From Clavulina sp. PMI_390 (Eukaryota; Basidiomycota; Agaricomycetes; Cantharellales; Hydnaceae): 64,000 nucleotides of DNA. The notes under the pieces are model-generated. The model was not told where the DNA came from and did no database searches. It worked only from the letters and a program-made list of their open reading frames with translations. Both the position numbers and the translations under genes were made by a program. The stretch lies in assembly GCA_015039315.1 (NCBI GenBank), contig WIDE01000005.1:214833-278832 (forward strand), given 5' to 3'. Within the stretch, counting starts at the first letter, position 1. The number at the start of each line of letters is the position of its first letter. Of the stretch, positions 44,771-56,121 are shown one piece after another.

Positions 44771-45945
44771 ATGAAGATATACTTCTCCGCCGCCTCTGAT
44801 GCGGCTCTTCGCAGCGATATGACGCAGAAGATGGGAGCCTGTGTCGTCAAGGGTGGCAAGGTCATATCGTCTGGCTATAACCATCACAGGTGAGCGCCAC
44901 ACAAATGAGAAATCTGAAACTCGATTATTTCTCTAGGCTTTGGGTCATTGCTAATGATTCTTTACCATATGGTGTCACTTTCCTTCGTATCCTTTCGCTG
45001 CCTAATGTAGGACCCATTATAATGGCAATGACGCAGCCAACAGGACGCCATCTTCTATGCATGCTGAGATGCACGCAATTTTGAACGCTACGGCACAGCA
45101 GTGGACGCCGGCTTTCTCTGTGCAGCAGCCTGTTCAACCTCAAGGCGTTTCAGGTGGTACTCTGCTCCGATTTGGACGAGGACGAGAGCAAAGCCAAGGA
45201 CCGCTCTCGGCATCATCAGAGCAAGAGCAACAAGATGACCAAGGGGGCAGTAGTAGGTCGAAGAGGAAGTGCTACTGTGGCTCCGGTGCTGGTTGCCAGC
45301 AGCACTTTGAAGCGGGCACTCTCCTCGCCGGCGCTGTCAGACCAGGCGCCGCGAGCGCCGTGCAAGGCTATTTTGAAGCCAAAGGGGAACCAAAACCTAA
45401 AGGGAAACCACTACAAGTGTCAGCAAAAGTGTCACGACCACACCTACCGGCAGCAGCACCAGCAGATCAACTGTCGTGGTACCTCAGGTTCGGAGAATTC
45501 AGCGTGGTCTTTGCCACCGCCAACTTCGTCTGAGTTGGCAATGTCAGGCCGTGCCGTTGGAGACGCTACTCGCCGATCCGCCTCCCCGCCATCTACGAGG
45601 GGGAACAGAATCATGAACATGCGAGAGAACGCCAACTATGCTGCTGAGCCATTGTCTCGGAGGCCGAGCCCCCCACTCAATCAGAGGCGACGAAGCTCTA
45701 AGCTCAATGGGACAGACCTCTACATTGTTCGACTGTCACGTAACGGTCAGCAGTCTGGGCGTTGTGATCCGTGCGCTCGCTGCATAGCGTGGGCACGATG
45801 GGCCGGTGTGAGGAGGATCTTTCACTGGAACACTGAGCGAAGTGGGTGGGATGTGGTGAAGGTGAATGGGATAGATGTTGTTGGTTATCTCACACAGGCA
45901 GATGCGCGAGCTTGTAATGGCATGGTGCGTGTTCTTTGCGCTTAA
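44771..45945 (+). CDS. CMP/dCMP-type zinc deaminase with long basic insertion
   Basis: The fold of cytidine/deoxycytidylate/tRNA-adenosine deaminases. Exon 1 (44771-44889) reads MKIYFSAASDAALRSDMTQK and GGKVISSGYNHHR. Exon 2 starts at 45011 with THYNGNDAANRTPSSMHAEMHAI, where His and Glu of HAE are the zinc ligand and proton shuttle. The second zinc motif, CDPCARCIAWARWAGVRRIF, lies about 200 residues later. The intervening stretch is Lys/Arg/Ser/Gln-rich and Cys/His-bearing (CQQKCHDH). The two motifs are in different frames: a 34-nt intron (GTGCAG at about 45119 to TTTCAG at about 45152) would join them; otherwise there is a frameshift. Substrate cannot be inferred; PCxxC with HAE fits both nucleotide and RNA deaminases. 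Confidence 0.7.
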
Positions 45946-47435
45946 TTTTTTGCGATAAGACGGTACTAATTCTCGTCATGCTCCGACGGCTACCTTTGGC
46001 CGGTCTCCGGCAGCTTGGGAAGTGAAAATTTTCTTCTCTATGGCATGGGAGTTCCAATCGACGGATGGTACTTTCGCCATATCTCAAACACCTTTGTATA
46101 TTGTCACGTTATTGTCGGTTAGGAAGAGTAGATTCATTGATTAAAACTCTGTATACTGGATGGATCAGCGACCGTCTGCATCTGCTGATGCTAACAACCC
46201 TGCATGTTAGATTAGTCCGTCATCCTCGACGAAAGTATCTTCTTGTCCCCTACTAGGTCTCCTGAACTCACCTGCGTACCATTTTCACGCTTTGAAGAAA
46301 CATTTGAACGGATTTGGACTATGAAGAATCATAATCTAGGGCGGGAAGCTTGGCAGGAATAGCCGCTTCGCGAACCTAAAGGCGATAAGTGGTATAACGA
46401 GCTACATCAAGAGCGGGATCACATGTCTAGGCTCAATATACAGTACCAGACACATTCTTCTGCGGGAGAATACCAGAGTGCTGGTATTGGACAGCGGGAT
46501 CATCGTGCCCGAGGTCGGACTGGGGGATGGAGGTCAGTAAGACAACCAAGGATATCCATATACAGAATATCTCCATAATTGGCGTGGTAGGATAGCTTTT
46601 CTTTTAGATACTCCCTATTACTCAAATGATTGGACATGAGTGGGTTGCCAAGGATGGGAAATTCTCAGAGCCACTAACTCTTGACAGCGAACTTGCTCTG
46701 AGATGCCGAAAAAGATGGCCGTTAATCCCAATTCTGCCCAGATGAGGTGCCGTAGTGCACATCAAAGACCATTGATGGAGTGCTTCCCTGAGCTCCCGGT
46801 CCCTTGAGCGGCAGCAGATACGGTATGCGAAGCAATCAATTAGGATGATTGTCGGCAAAATTGGGATCCTCCCATTGAGGGAGCTTGTGGTATCTATACC
46901 CGCTCTGCAGCACTAGTAGCGCATCCTTCCCAATGTATGAAGAAAGCTACCTCAAGTTGATCAGTTAGTCTTGTAGTGGAGAACCAGCCATGTACCTTCC
47001 GAAAAGGTCAATTTTTCACTAAACTCAAGATATTGCGATCCAAGGGAGCGCCGCTACACCTCGTTTGTCCATCTCAGATATATCTGACCCATCTCGCAAG
47101 ATCATTTCCCGGGAGTGCCGTCATGGTATTAGCATTAAGAGGACGATTTCATCCCAAGTCTTATCTCTTAGTCAAACTTTGAGACGCTCAGACGTAAAAT
47201 CGTGACTGTGGCTTATGTCAAGATGGAGCCGTTGCTACCGGCTGGACCTCGGGGAGATCACACAATGCCGACCTTGGCATCATTGACACCAGTATCCTGG
47301 TCAGCCGGGCGGCCGCAGCTAATCGCAGCCGAGCGCGTGGCAAGGTGTTGGGCACCAGGGATAACGAATAGCATTACTTAGGCATAAATCATCTGAGCTC
47401 TAAGTCGGGGCGATCGAGATAGGTACCTTAGGACT
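45946..47435. other. 1.5-kb intergenic region, nothing recognised
   Basis: Between two converging genes. Open frames on either strand are short and lack motifs. Confidence 0.5.
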
Positions 47436-49681
47436 TCATGTACCATCGAGAAGCATTGCTCGTGGATCCATTCCCCTGCCTGCCCGAATATTGACCACGC
47501 CTCCAGCCACGCTGCTGAAAGCATACCCAAAAAAGAAATCCGACCTTGCCATCACCTCTTGTTCTACAAGTGCAATGACGTCGGTGAATAAGAGGGGCCA
47601 GCCGACAAGCCGACGAAGTGCGGGAATGGATGCCAAGACGTCAGAAAACAGCACAGCGTTCTTACTACGAGCGTATGCGAGCGCATCTGGGTTTCGCTCG
47701 TCAGTCGCGAGATACCATCTGAGCACGGAAATTGAGTGGGATTAGGCGAGTACATAGACAGCAGAAACAAACCACTCACCGGTCGTGTGGCAGCGGTAAA
47801 GGATGTGTTGGCCTTCCCTTCGCTTCAGCTTTCAACGATTTGAGGGTCTCACGACCGCTCTTGAGCCGCGACCGAAGCATGTCAACACCCTCATGGGATG
47901 ATCTGTTGTGGTTCCAACCAAGCTCAACGACTACGATAAGAATCAGCGCTTGCTGTACTGGAGCCAAAAAATAAGGTATGGGCGACTCACAATCTCCTCG
48001 CCGCCAGTGAGCAGCCATCCAAGCACGTCCACAATTCATTGCAATCATATGATCAGCAACTGCATTAGCCAGGGCTTGAATAGCCGGCGGATGAACAATC
48101 CCCTTCAGTACAAGGTTCTGGTAGGCATCACGAGCCTCGGCCGAAGCGAATGCCATGAAACCCTTTCAGCAGCGTTAGTTCAGTGCAACTTCTTAAGAAG
48201 TATCACGTCGAAAGGTGACTTACTGGCTTCCGGTTGGAATGAATCTCCCCCTCCACTAGTAGCACATCCTCTGTGTAACGAGCAAAATCGTTTGCAAAGC
48301 CTCGCATCAGCTCTATTGGTGCGGCCTCGGTGACAGGATTGTTCACAGCTTTGGAGAATTCCGCGGGACTGGGAAGTTTGTTAAACTACGAGCTGTGCGT
48401 TCTGGAGAAGACGACTTACAGTCCAGCGAAGGTATGAACGGGAGCCAGCCCATACTTTGCCAAAATAGTAGACATTTCATGGAGGTCTGATTGGCCCCAT
48501 CGCTCTCCCGTGGCCTTATGGAGATAACCTGAGACGTCTTCCATCCCTATGGTCCTTGATAGCTTCATCTGGTAAAGTATATCATCGTGTATCCTCGAGG
48601 CGTGAGCGTCAAGTTTCGGTGATGTAGCAAGGTTTTCGGGCAACGTATCAACCCGCAAGAGTTCAAGGTCATGATCAAACTCTTTGTTGGGGACGACGGC
48701 GAGCGAAGGGCTTGTACGATTGACAGTAGAAGAGTGATAGTTTATTCGGTCCCACAGCCCATTTCGAGTTTCCAGGTCAGTTGACAGACCGTTTAAGGTC
48801 AGATACTGTGAGATTGTCAACACTGGGACGTGCTTCCTCATATTGGCCAGATCAACCATCACTTCAATGGGGATTAGCCAACCCCTGGAAGAATTGTATC
48901 TGAGCAAGCCGTGTTCGAGGAGGAATGGTTGGTGCTTACTAACATTTGGTGTGGAGGTGGGTGCTCATCCTCCTGTTCGTCGCCGTCTCGATTAATGCTG
49001 AGCTCGTCGCGGTCGATCATTGTGGCAAAGCCTTCACACGCGGGCCTACGGCAGAGCATGGCGATCAGTTGCGTAATATTGTTTGAAGTAGCGAGCGCCT
49101 TACCTTTGAGATTCACAGGATCTAACAAACACATAAGATGGGATGACAAGAGTGCGGTTGAGGAGACGAGCATGTAGCGCAGAGCCTTCGATGATGTATC
49201 TCATCTTGAGAAAATTGAGTGGTAAGTGAAGACCTAGAGCAGGGCAGCACATTCGAAGATGGGAAACGCGTACATTGTTCCAGCCAAGCCATACGCTATA
49301 GTCGCGAGCATAGTAGCCTTTGGTGGATGAGACCATATCTCTCAGATGAGGGAAATTTGGCTGGTCCTTGGTTGGCTCAATCAAGCTACCTAATCCGGCC
49401 CGAAAGTACTCTGGGGAAAGGAGGGGTTCGTGGGGGAATGGAGGGGCAGGAGGGCCACGGCATGGGATTAGAAACCCTCCAAAGCCTATCCATGGGCGAA
49501 ATCGCGCACGGAACATGAATGATTGTAGAATAAGGCCACAAATAATTGCGGCGCCATAGTACGCGATAGCCTGCTGATGTCGTGACAGTGTCAACTGGGG
49601 GAAGAACTGGCGGACCCAGGTAATGGGCTGGCGAGCAAAAGACTCATGTAGTGGGGGGTGCCTGCTCCGCATCAGACCCAA
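47436..49681 (-). CDS. O-fucosyltransferase-like glycosyltransferase, type II membrane protein
   Basis: Minus-strand gene, ATG at 49681 and stop at 47436, about eight exons. A single N-terminal helix (AIAYYGAAIICGLILQSFMF) suggests a Golgi or ER type II protein. The lumenal domain starts WLGWNNV spliced to RYIIEGSALHARLLNRTLV and IPSYVFVRSCE. Later exons give RGWLIPIEVMVDLANMRKHV, GEIHSNRKP, and AMNCGRAWMAAHWRRGD, the HxRRGD motif that binds GDP-fucose in the POFUT/FUT8 superfamily. The C-terminus has LATDERNPDALA and VEQEVMARSDFFFGYAFSS, matching the TDE and C-terminal motifs of that family. Basidiomycetes carry several such genes with unproved acceptors, so the donor sugar is inferred. It is head to head with the BTB gene. 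Confidence 0.75.
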
Positions 49682-50287
49682 GAAGAGGGGTCTGGCGGGC
49701 GCTAAGAGTAGGGGTTTGGATGACCAGAGAAATCTGTCATAATGTGCTGCTGTTAAGACAGTGTTTTTTTGGGAGACATTTTAAGATCTGCTGCGGGTGC
49801 CAAGAACGTGCGAGTTTATATTTCCGCCACTCTGGGAGGCGTATGCTATGGCATGCCCGCTGCTCCGGTCATTCTGCTGGCGGTTCTTAGGAAACGTAAT
49901 CTCCATAGCTCTTCACAGTTGGGTTTCGGTGCCGAGCCACCCGGAAGCAAAGGCGTTACGGATTTGCGTTGCCAAGGGTGTCACGCTCAATGAATTGGGT
50001 GCCTTTTTCGATCGGCGCTTAGATTTGATCAGCCCTAGCAGTCAGAGAATTAAGGCACCTTGCATAAGTATCTCGACTTTCTCTTCTCCAGCAATACCTC
50101 TTCTATCAGATTGTAGGGGAACTTACCATCGTGAAATCAAAGGTCATATCCAGGCACTATTTGTCCACAAGGACACGTCTCAACTGACATCTCCACGTGT
50201 CCTGGGCTGTGCTTCCCGCTTTGATATATAACGTGCATCAGCCGTTGGTCTTTTTCGTCTTCATTATCCCCATTAACAACCTCAGCT
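49682..50287. promoter_or_regulatory. Divergent promoter; TATA box at 50225-50231 for the BTB gene
   Basis: 606 bp between the O-fucosyltransferase-like and BTB starts. TATATAA at 50225-50231 lies 57 bp upstream of the BTB ATG at 50288, and is followed by a C/T-rich leader. Confidence 0.6.
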
Positions 50288-51617
50288 ATGTCCTCTCAAC
50301 TTCCTGTCTCGCCGTCACCTGCAAGCTCTGTTTGGAATCTCAACGACGGTGATCGGCTCGCCGAGCCATCTCCACCGGTTCCCGAGATCCCTCCTCCTCC
50401 CACTGAATCCATTTTCCATAACACAATTCTGGACGTTGAGAAATGTGAGAATCCAGATGCTGTCCTCGTATCGCTCGATGGCACAAAGTTTGAGACACGA
50501 ATGGATTTATTGGCTGGCGCAAGCGACGCGTTCAAGGATATATTCGAGCTTGACAAGGCGTCCCAAGCCCAAGCCTCTACTTCTCCCTCAAATGATGAGA
50601 GCAAGCCTACAAATCCCGATGAATCGGATGCTGCTGCTACTACCACAACAACGGCCACACCTCCCGCACTAAATGTCATCGAACTCACCGAAACATCCCA
50701 TACGATCTCCCTACTCCTCACTGTTATCCACACTCCACCACCCATCCTACCTGCACGCCCACCGCGAAAATTCGTTCCAGGAGAGGCGGTACCAGATCCC
50801 AAACGCGATTCTGCCCTTGGAATTTCTCCTCCCCCCGAAGGCCTTCTCCCCTTCGCCAACGTCCGAGAACTCTTACACCCACTTTCAGAAAAGTACGCGT
50901 TTGTTCCCGAGCTCGTGCGCGCTCTCAAATCGCACCTTGCTGAGCACACGATCCGATACCCGATGGAGGTTTACATGCTCGCTAACGAGCTCACGCTCAC
51001 CGTGGGCCACGTAAACCCTGAGCTCAAAAAGGAGATGGAAGAACTTGCTTCAGACGCGTCCCAGTACCTCCTGTCACCTACGCTCTCGAGCCTCCCCGTC
51101 TCCGCCGCCTTCCAGTTCCCAACCGCCCAAAGCTTCGCGATCCTGCTTCGCCTCCAACTCTACCGTATCGACCGGCTGCGCGAGATCCTTGGACTACCAG
51201 ACACATCGCGCGGCTCTGGTAGTACACCAGCGAGCACCCCCTCCGCAAGCGCTACCACGTCAGACGTCTTCCCACATGACTACAATTACTGCTCGACTCA
51301 TGGGAGCGCGACTCGTACTATTTGGGCGCGGGCGAAAAAGGATTTGGCGAGCGAGCTGGATGCAGGGACAGATGTGGGTACAGAAATGGGCAAGAGAGTG
51401 CTGCCAGCCGTGAGGCATTGCACGAAATGTACGGCTGGAGTCACTGCTGCGATGCAAATGATTCAGGTGAGCATGACTTGTCAGGAAGTTTTATTTATGC
51501 CGAGTGATTCTGATCCAGTGTGTTCGGTTCTCTTTCTCTTCCTGATAGTATGTGGTGTTCAAAGTCCCTCGTCGCATCAGCGATCTCCCTCCTAGTGTTC
51601 TTCAGGGTAACGCCTAG
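50288..51617 (+). CDS. BTB/POZ-domain protein
   Basis: ATG at 50288. A Pro-rich start precedes the BTB region: AVLVSLDGTKFETRMDLLAG, ASDAFKDIFEL, a Ser/Thr-rich insertion, then NVIELTETSHTISLLLTVIH and FANVRELLHPLSEKYAFVP. After the BTB fold comes HLAEHTIRYPMEVYMLANEL, typical of basidiomycete BTB proteins, and a C-terminal part with paired Cys (NYCSTHGS, RHCTKCTAG). The ORF runs to 51595, but a GTGAGC donor after QMIQ and an acceptor ending at 51548 give a better end, YVVFKVPRRISDLPPSV, with stop at 51615-51617. BTB domains mediate dimerisation, and in some proteins CUL3 binding; no further domain tells the role here. Confidence 0.8.
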
Positions 51618-51702
51618 AATGGACAGACTGATAAACGTCAAGCAATGATACACATCTAACACATGTATTCTGATATGTATATTGAGTAATATTATTCGGG
51701 AT

Positions 51703-54034
51703 CTACTCGGCTTTTTTTGCCTTTTTGCCAGGCTTCCCTTCCTGACCTGCTTTCCTCTTCCCATCATCGACCCTCTGTTGTTTTGCAGGCGCGGCTGGGA
51801 GTCGCCCAGCAGCCTGTTCGCCTTTGAGCCACTCGATGCATTCCTCCTTTCCGAGCTCAGGATGCGACAGCTGCCACTCAATAATGAGTGCGTTTATGAG
51901 ACTCATCTGAGGGCCGGGGGAGATCGAAAGCGCTGTGCATACTTCTCGGCCCTATATGAGTGGAAAACGAAGGAATGAATTGCGACAATAAAGCATGAAA
52001 AGAGTAAGTTAGTAGTATACACAGGCGCGGGGGATATGACGTACATTAAGCAAGGGAGGATCGTCAATCGCGGTGTGAAGGTTCAGTTCTTCTACCTTCC
52101 CGGCAAAAGCGTTATACATCTCAAGCAGTGGACGCGATTTATCCTCTTGATAAATGGGGAAAGATGATCAGCTCTTGGGATCCCGGCATTAACCAAAACA
52201 CAAATCGCAACGCACCGTCAAGCTTGTTGAGCTCATTGTCCCAAGCACCTTCCTCTATGAGATCTAGCACTAACGAGAAGAGAACTGAACTCGACCATTC
52301 CGAACCCGTGTTTGGGTCGCGCACTGATTTTTCACGCAAAGTCAGGCCGATCGTTGATCGTAGCGTCGTTCCGAGAGCTGGGGATAGTGTGGCCGATGGA
52401 GATGTAGAGCTTGACGACGGTTCCAGGGAGGTGGCGGGGATGAAACGTGATAGCAAAGGGCGAGAGAGATGGAGGTGCGCATCGAATAGAGCCGGTATCC
52501 CATCCATGTAATGATTTTGGGTGCCGAGCTAAGCAGAAGCCATGGCGGTGAATGGGTGTTGCGGTTGCGTGAGACAGGAGATCCTATACCTTGAGACCCT
52601 CCCGTATAACTGTCTCGGTAGCAGGTACAAGCCGTTTTTTGTCAGGTAATGTGAGACCTTTGTACGGGGTGAGAGCCGCTGCAAGGAAGAGCCTGCGCTT
52701 TACATCAGGTGACGTCGCTTTGCCCAACATGATGGGATGTATTCGGGGAAGAGAACCACTGGATTCGGTTGGGGTTTCTGAGGGTGTTGGGGAGGGTCCT
52801 TGTTCGAGAAAGGAATTAAGGATTTTGGCAGCGTGTAGGCCCTGTAAGCGAGGAGCGGTAGCACCAGAAAGCTGCTCAGCCAAGGGGGGTGGGAGCCAGA
52901 ATATCGACTCATGAAGGGAGAGATCCTCAATCATTTCAAGGGATAGTAATGGATTCTTTGCTACAAGCACTCGTGTCAATGTTTGTGAAAGCGAGCGCCT
53001 CCCTACTCACCTTTGAGCATCTTGTCTAGCTCCACGCCCACTCGCTCACGACTGATTTTGGACCGTACAGCAGCCTGAAATAAAGATTTTCTCGGTGACG
53101 GGACGAGAGGTCAAGTTGATGCTGGCAGACAAACCTGAATGTCAGGATCCAGTATAGCCTGTCTCACACTCTCTTCGATAGTGTATCCGTATCGGCTGGC
53201 AAACCGCACGACCCTTAGCACTCGGAGAGGGTCATCCATGAATGTTTCTTTAGGGGCTAGCGGGGTGCGTATGATCCCTGCTTTCAAATCTGCCAGACCC
53301 TACCCAGAAAGTATTAATAATGAGATTAGCCAAGACGAGGAAAAGCCGGGTGTACTTTTTCAGTGAAGTCTTCAACAGATCGGGAGTGAACATTGTAGAA
53401 CAGGGAGTTGATTGTGATATCTCTCCTTAGCGCATCTTGAAGAGGTGTTCCGAACGTCTGGAGGGTTATGGAGAGATGTAGCAGTGGGTAGACAAAAGAT
53501 TTCAATCGAAATACACACAATTTCGCTTGGGATCCGGCTTCCCTCTGCATACACTTCGCTCCTCAGATTAACGACGTCGATATCAAATCCCAACACATTG
53601 ACCATTGCGGTCTCCAGATGCTTAGACTGGTCCGGATTCCGGGCGACCTTAGCTGGAGCGCGCATGGTCTTCCCCTGCGATTCCATGTACTGCACGAGAT
53701 TCTCAGCAAAGGCGACTCCCATCATCGAAGAGAGAGCAATGTCGATATCGTTTGATTCAAGACCTAGCAACTAGTAGCCAAAGGAGATGCTTCAAAACAT
53801 TAGCGACGCAGTGGAGAAGCGCAAACATACCTTGTCGCGAACCCAGCCTCCAGCGATCCTACACTCTACAAACGGATGATCTGGCTGTTCCTTTTGGATC
53901 CAGTTACTGCATTCATCCAGCAAAGTGCAGAGTTCAGATTCTGTTTCTGTCAAGTGGATCCTTGCTGATGCCATATGGGAAGCGTTGCGCGCGCCAAACA
54001 ATGATCGAGAGGCCAAACGAGCTAAGGCTCGCAT
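51703..54034 (-). CDS. CCA1: CCA-adding tRNA nucleotidyltransferase
   Basis: Adds and repairs the 3'-CCA of tRNAs in cytosol, nucleus and mitochondria. Minus-strand, ATG at 54034. Motif A reads CRIAGGWVRDK spliced to LLGLESNDIDIALSSM, with Asp-x-Asp metal ligands. Further motifs: DALRRDITINSLFYN, EDFTEK, TFMDDPLRVLRVVRFA, and SRERVGVELDKML in the neck/body. The tail-ward part is less conserved, with a Ser-rich loop (SLEPSSSSTSPSATL), and ends in a Lys-rich stretch (GKPGKKAKKAE) that could be nuclear-targeting. The first 20 residues (MRALARLASRSLFGARNASH) look like a mitochondrial presequence and are followed by a second Met, which fits dual targeting by alternative starts as in yeast CCA1. 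Tail to tail with the BTB gene, head to head with LAS1. Confidence 0.9.
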
Positions 54035-54196
54035 ATGATATATTCCTTCCGACGCTCAGCTAATCAGGCTGCTTGATGAAGAAAAGCTTGGACCACACAA
54101 GTAGAGGGAGTGACTCGGAGGATGCGTATCGTCACAGTCAAGTCACAGCTGAACGCTGTTCTCAGAATCCGCGCACTGTGGCCCTGCATTCCAACG
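54035..54196. promoter_or_regulatory. 162-bp bidirectional promoter between CCA1 (-) and LAS1 (+)
   Basis: The first ATGs of CCA1 (54034) and LAS1 (54197) are 162 bp apart and face away. No TATA box is evident. Both genes serve RNA maturation, so joint control is plausible but unproved. Confidence 0.6.
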
Positions 54197-55879
54197 ATGC
54201 GCTTGCCGCGTAGAGTGCCATGGAAATCATTTTCAGAGCTGGAGCAAGTTTTTAGCTGGGTATTCTCACCGGAAGCTGATGACACCACCAAACAACTTGC
54301 TTTGAATCGTGTATGTAGTATCATCACTGGGGAAGTGCGATCAAAATGCTTATAACCTGGAATACAGCTTGCGAGCTGGAGAGCGATAACTCAGATCCCT
54401 CATGCCATCGAATCTACTTGGATGATTCTTAGCGTCGTGCTTGAGGATTCGGCTCTCTCTGCACGAACATCTGGCTCTTTGGCGTCGGTAACGAATCTTC
54501 GACAGTCCTATTCGATGGCTATAATACGACTCGTTAATGGACTAGTGGACCCCCTGCAGCAGGGAGTATATGCCCGCCCGATCACTACAATAGCTTCACA
54601 GATTGGTCTACCTATCTGGCTTGTGGAGCTTCGGCATGCTGCTACGCATGAAGACCTCCCTTCCCTTGCCCTCCTCAGGGATGCGGCTCATGAAGTTCGT
54701 CTATATATTTGCATACCGATTGTGTGATTTTTTATTCACGCGATTTACCCAGTCGTTGACTTGGCTCCTGAATAACTACTGGCTTCCAACCGTTGCGCCG
54801 GCAAACCTTGAGGATGCTCCTCCTCCGGTGATTCCACCAGTCTTACCACTACTGAAAGAGTACCGTAGTCTCATGAAGAGCATCGCTCGAGACGCTTCGA
54901 TCAAAGGTGTGAAGAAAGGGGACATAGCTAGGATGCATCGCGATTTGGAGAGATGGGTCGGAGAAACTAAAGTTTCCTATGGCATGGATAGCGGCCAGAT
55001 GGGCATGGACGACGAGGGCGAGAAATTTGCAATCGAGAAGCTCTGCGAAGAGCTGGTAGAATCTGGATACCTCGTCTCAATATCCAAAAAGTGAGCAAAT
55101 CCATCACAGTATACCGCCTCATTTGACTCATTGCTCAAACGTAGGAGCAAAGCGCCTCCTCCTACTCTCACGTATCCTAACGGCCCACCAACTCTTATGG
55201 CGTGGGAAGGACTTCTCAACCATGTTCAGAGCAATCACGTGTCATTCGGCGAGCGTTTTATTACCCAACTCGTGGCCCATCTTATTTCCAGCGAGGGAGA
55301 AGCTGTTGAGGATGGTGCCTTGCTTTCCTGGATTGAATGGGCGATCTCGACCTGGAAAGCAGTATCACCTGAATGCTCTGCTGAGAGTGTCGCGTATTCG
55401 CTGCTGAAAGAGCTTCCTGATAGTGACATCAACGATGAAACTTTCCGTACGAGGTACGCGGTATGCGCAATTTCCTGTTTGATCCATCAATTACTGAATA
55501 CTCCTGAGATAGAATAGAGCTCATTTTGTCAAATCTCCCATTAGAGGCCACAGATCGAGCCAAGTACTCCCTCCTGATCTCAGCCATGTCGGTTAGTACT
55601 CCCGCTCCAACACCTCTGGGGTTGCTCACGCTTTATCCATAGCAACAAAGCGCATCATCCGAAACGCTATCTCTCGACGACATGGAACAACGCATCATGA
55701 TATTGAGGAAAGCCATGAATAACGCCCCGATGCCTCAGTTGGGTGATGATCGCATGGTGGTCGATCCTCCTATCGATCGAGACACAAACCCTGCACCTGG
55801 GATACGACTCCTTGGCCCAGAGACTGGATGGAAACCCTGTCCAATTGGTTACAACGGCCTAACGATGAAGATTGCCTAG
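54197..55879 (+). CDS. LAS1: LAS1 pre-rRNA endoribonuclease (ITS2 cleavage)
   Basis: LAS1 cuts the ITS2 spacer of pre-rRNA together with GRC3 in 60S ribosome assembly. ATG at 54197 (MRLPRRVPWKSFSELEQVF). Exon 1 ends LALNR at 54310; exon 2 begins LASWRAITQIPHAIESTWM. The HEPN nuclease core reads IGLPIWLVELRHAATHEDLP, which contains the RxxxxH catalytic motif as R-H-A-A-T-H. A following exon continues SLTWLLNNYWLP and VLPLLKEYRSLMKSIARDA. The C-terminal part is less conserved, ending RLLGPETGWKPCPIG, a tail typical of the family, with stop at 55877-55879. Introns near 54310-54367, 54702-54760, 55092-55143 and 55455-55640 join in frame. Confidence 0.9.
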
Positions 55880-56121
55880 TACCAAGTCCGCGCTACTTGC
55901 CCTGGACAGAGGAAGATGCTTATTGTTCTTCATTGCCCCCGATTTTTTTTTCGTTCCAGGTCACGCTCCCATCTCGATTGATTCCTCCGCGATGCGCTGT
56001 GCAGAGTCGAGAAACGGATCCTCTCCACGGAACGAGCGCTCATTGTAGCATCAGCCAAGCGCTCCTCAAAAGCCCAGAATCTATGGTCCCCTGAATACCC
56101 TCCCACTAACCTCCCGCTTGG

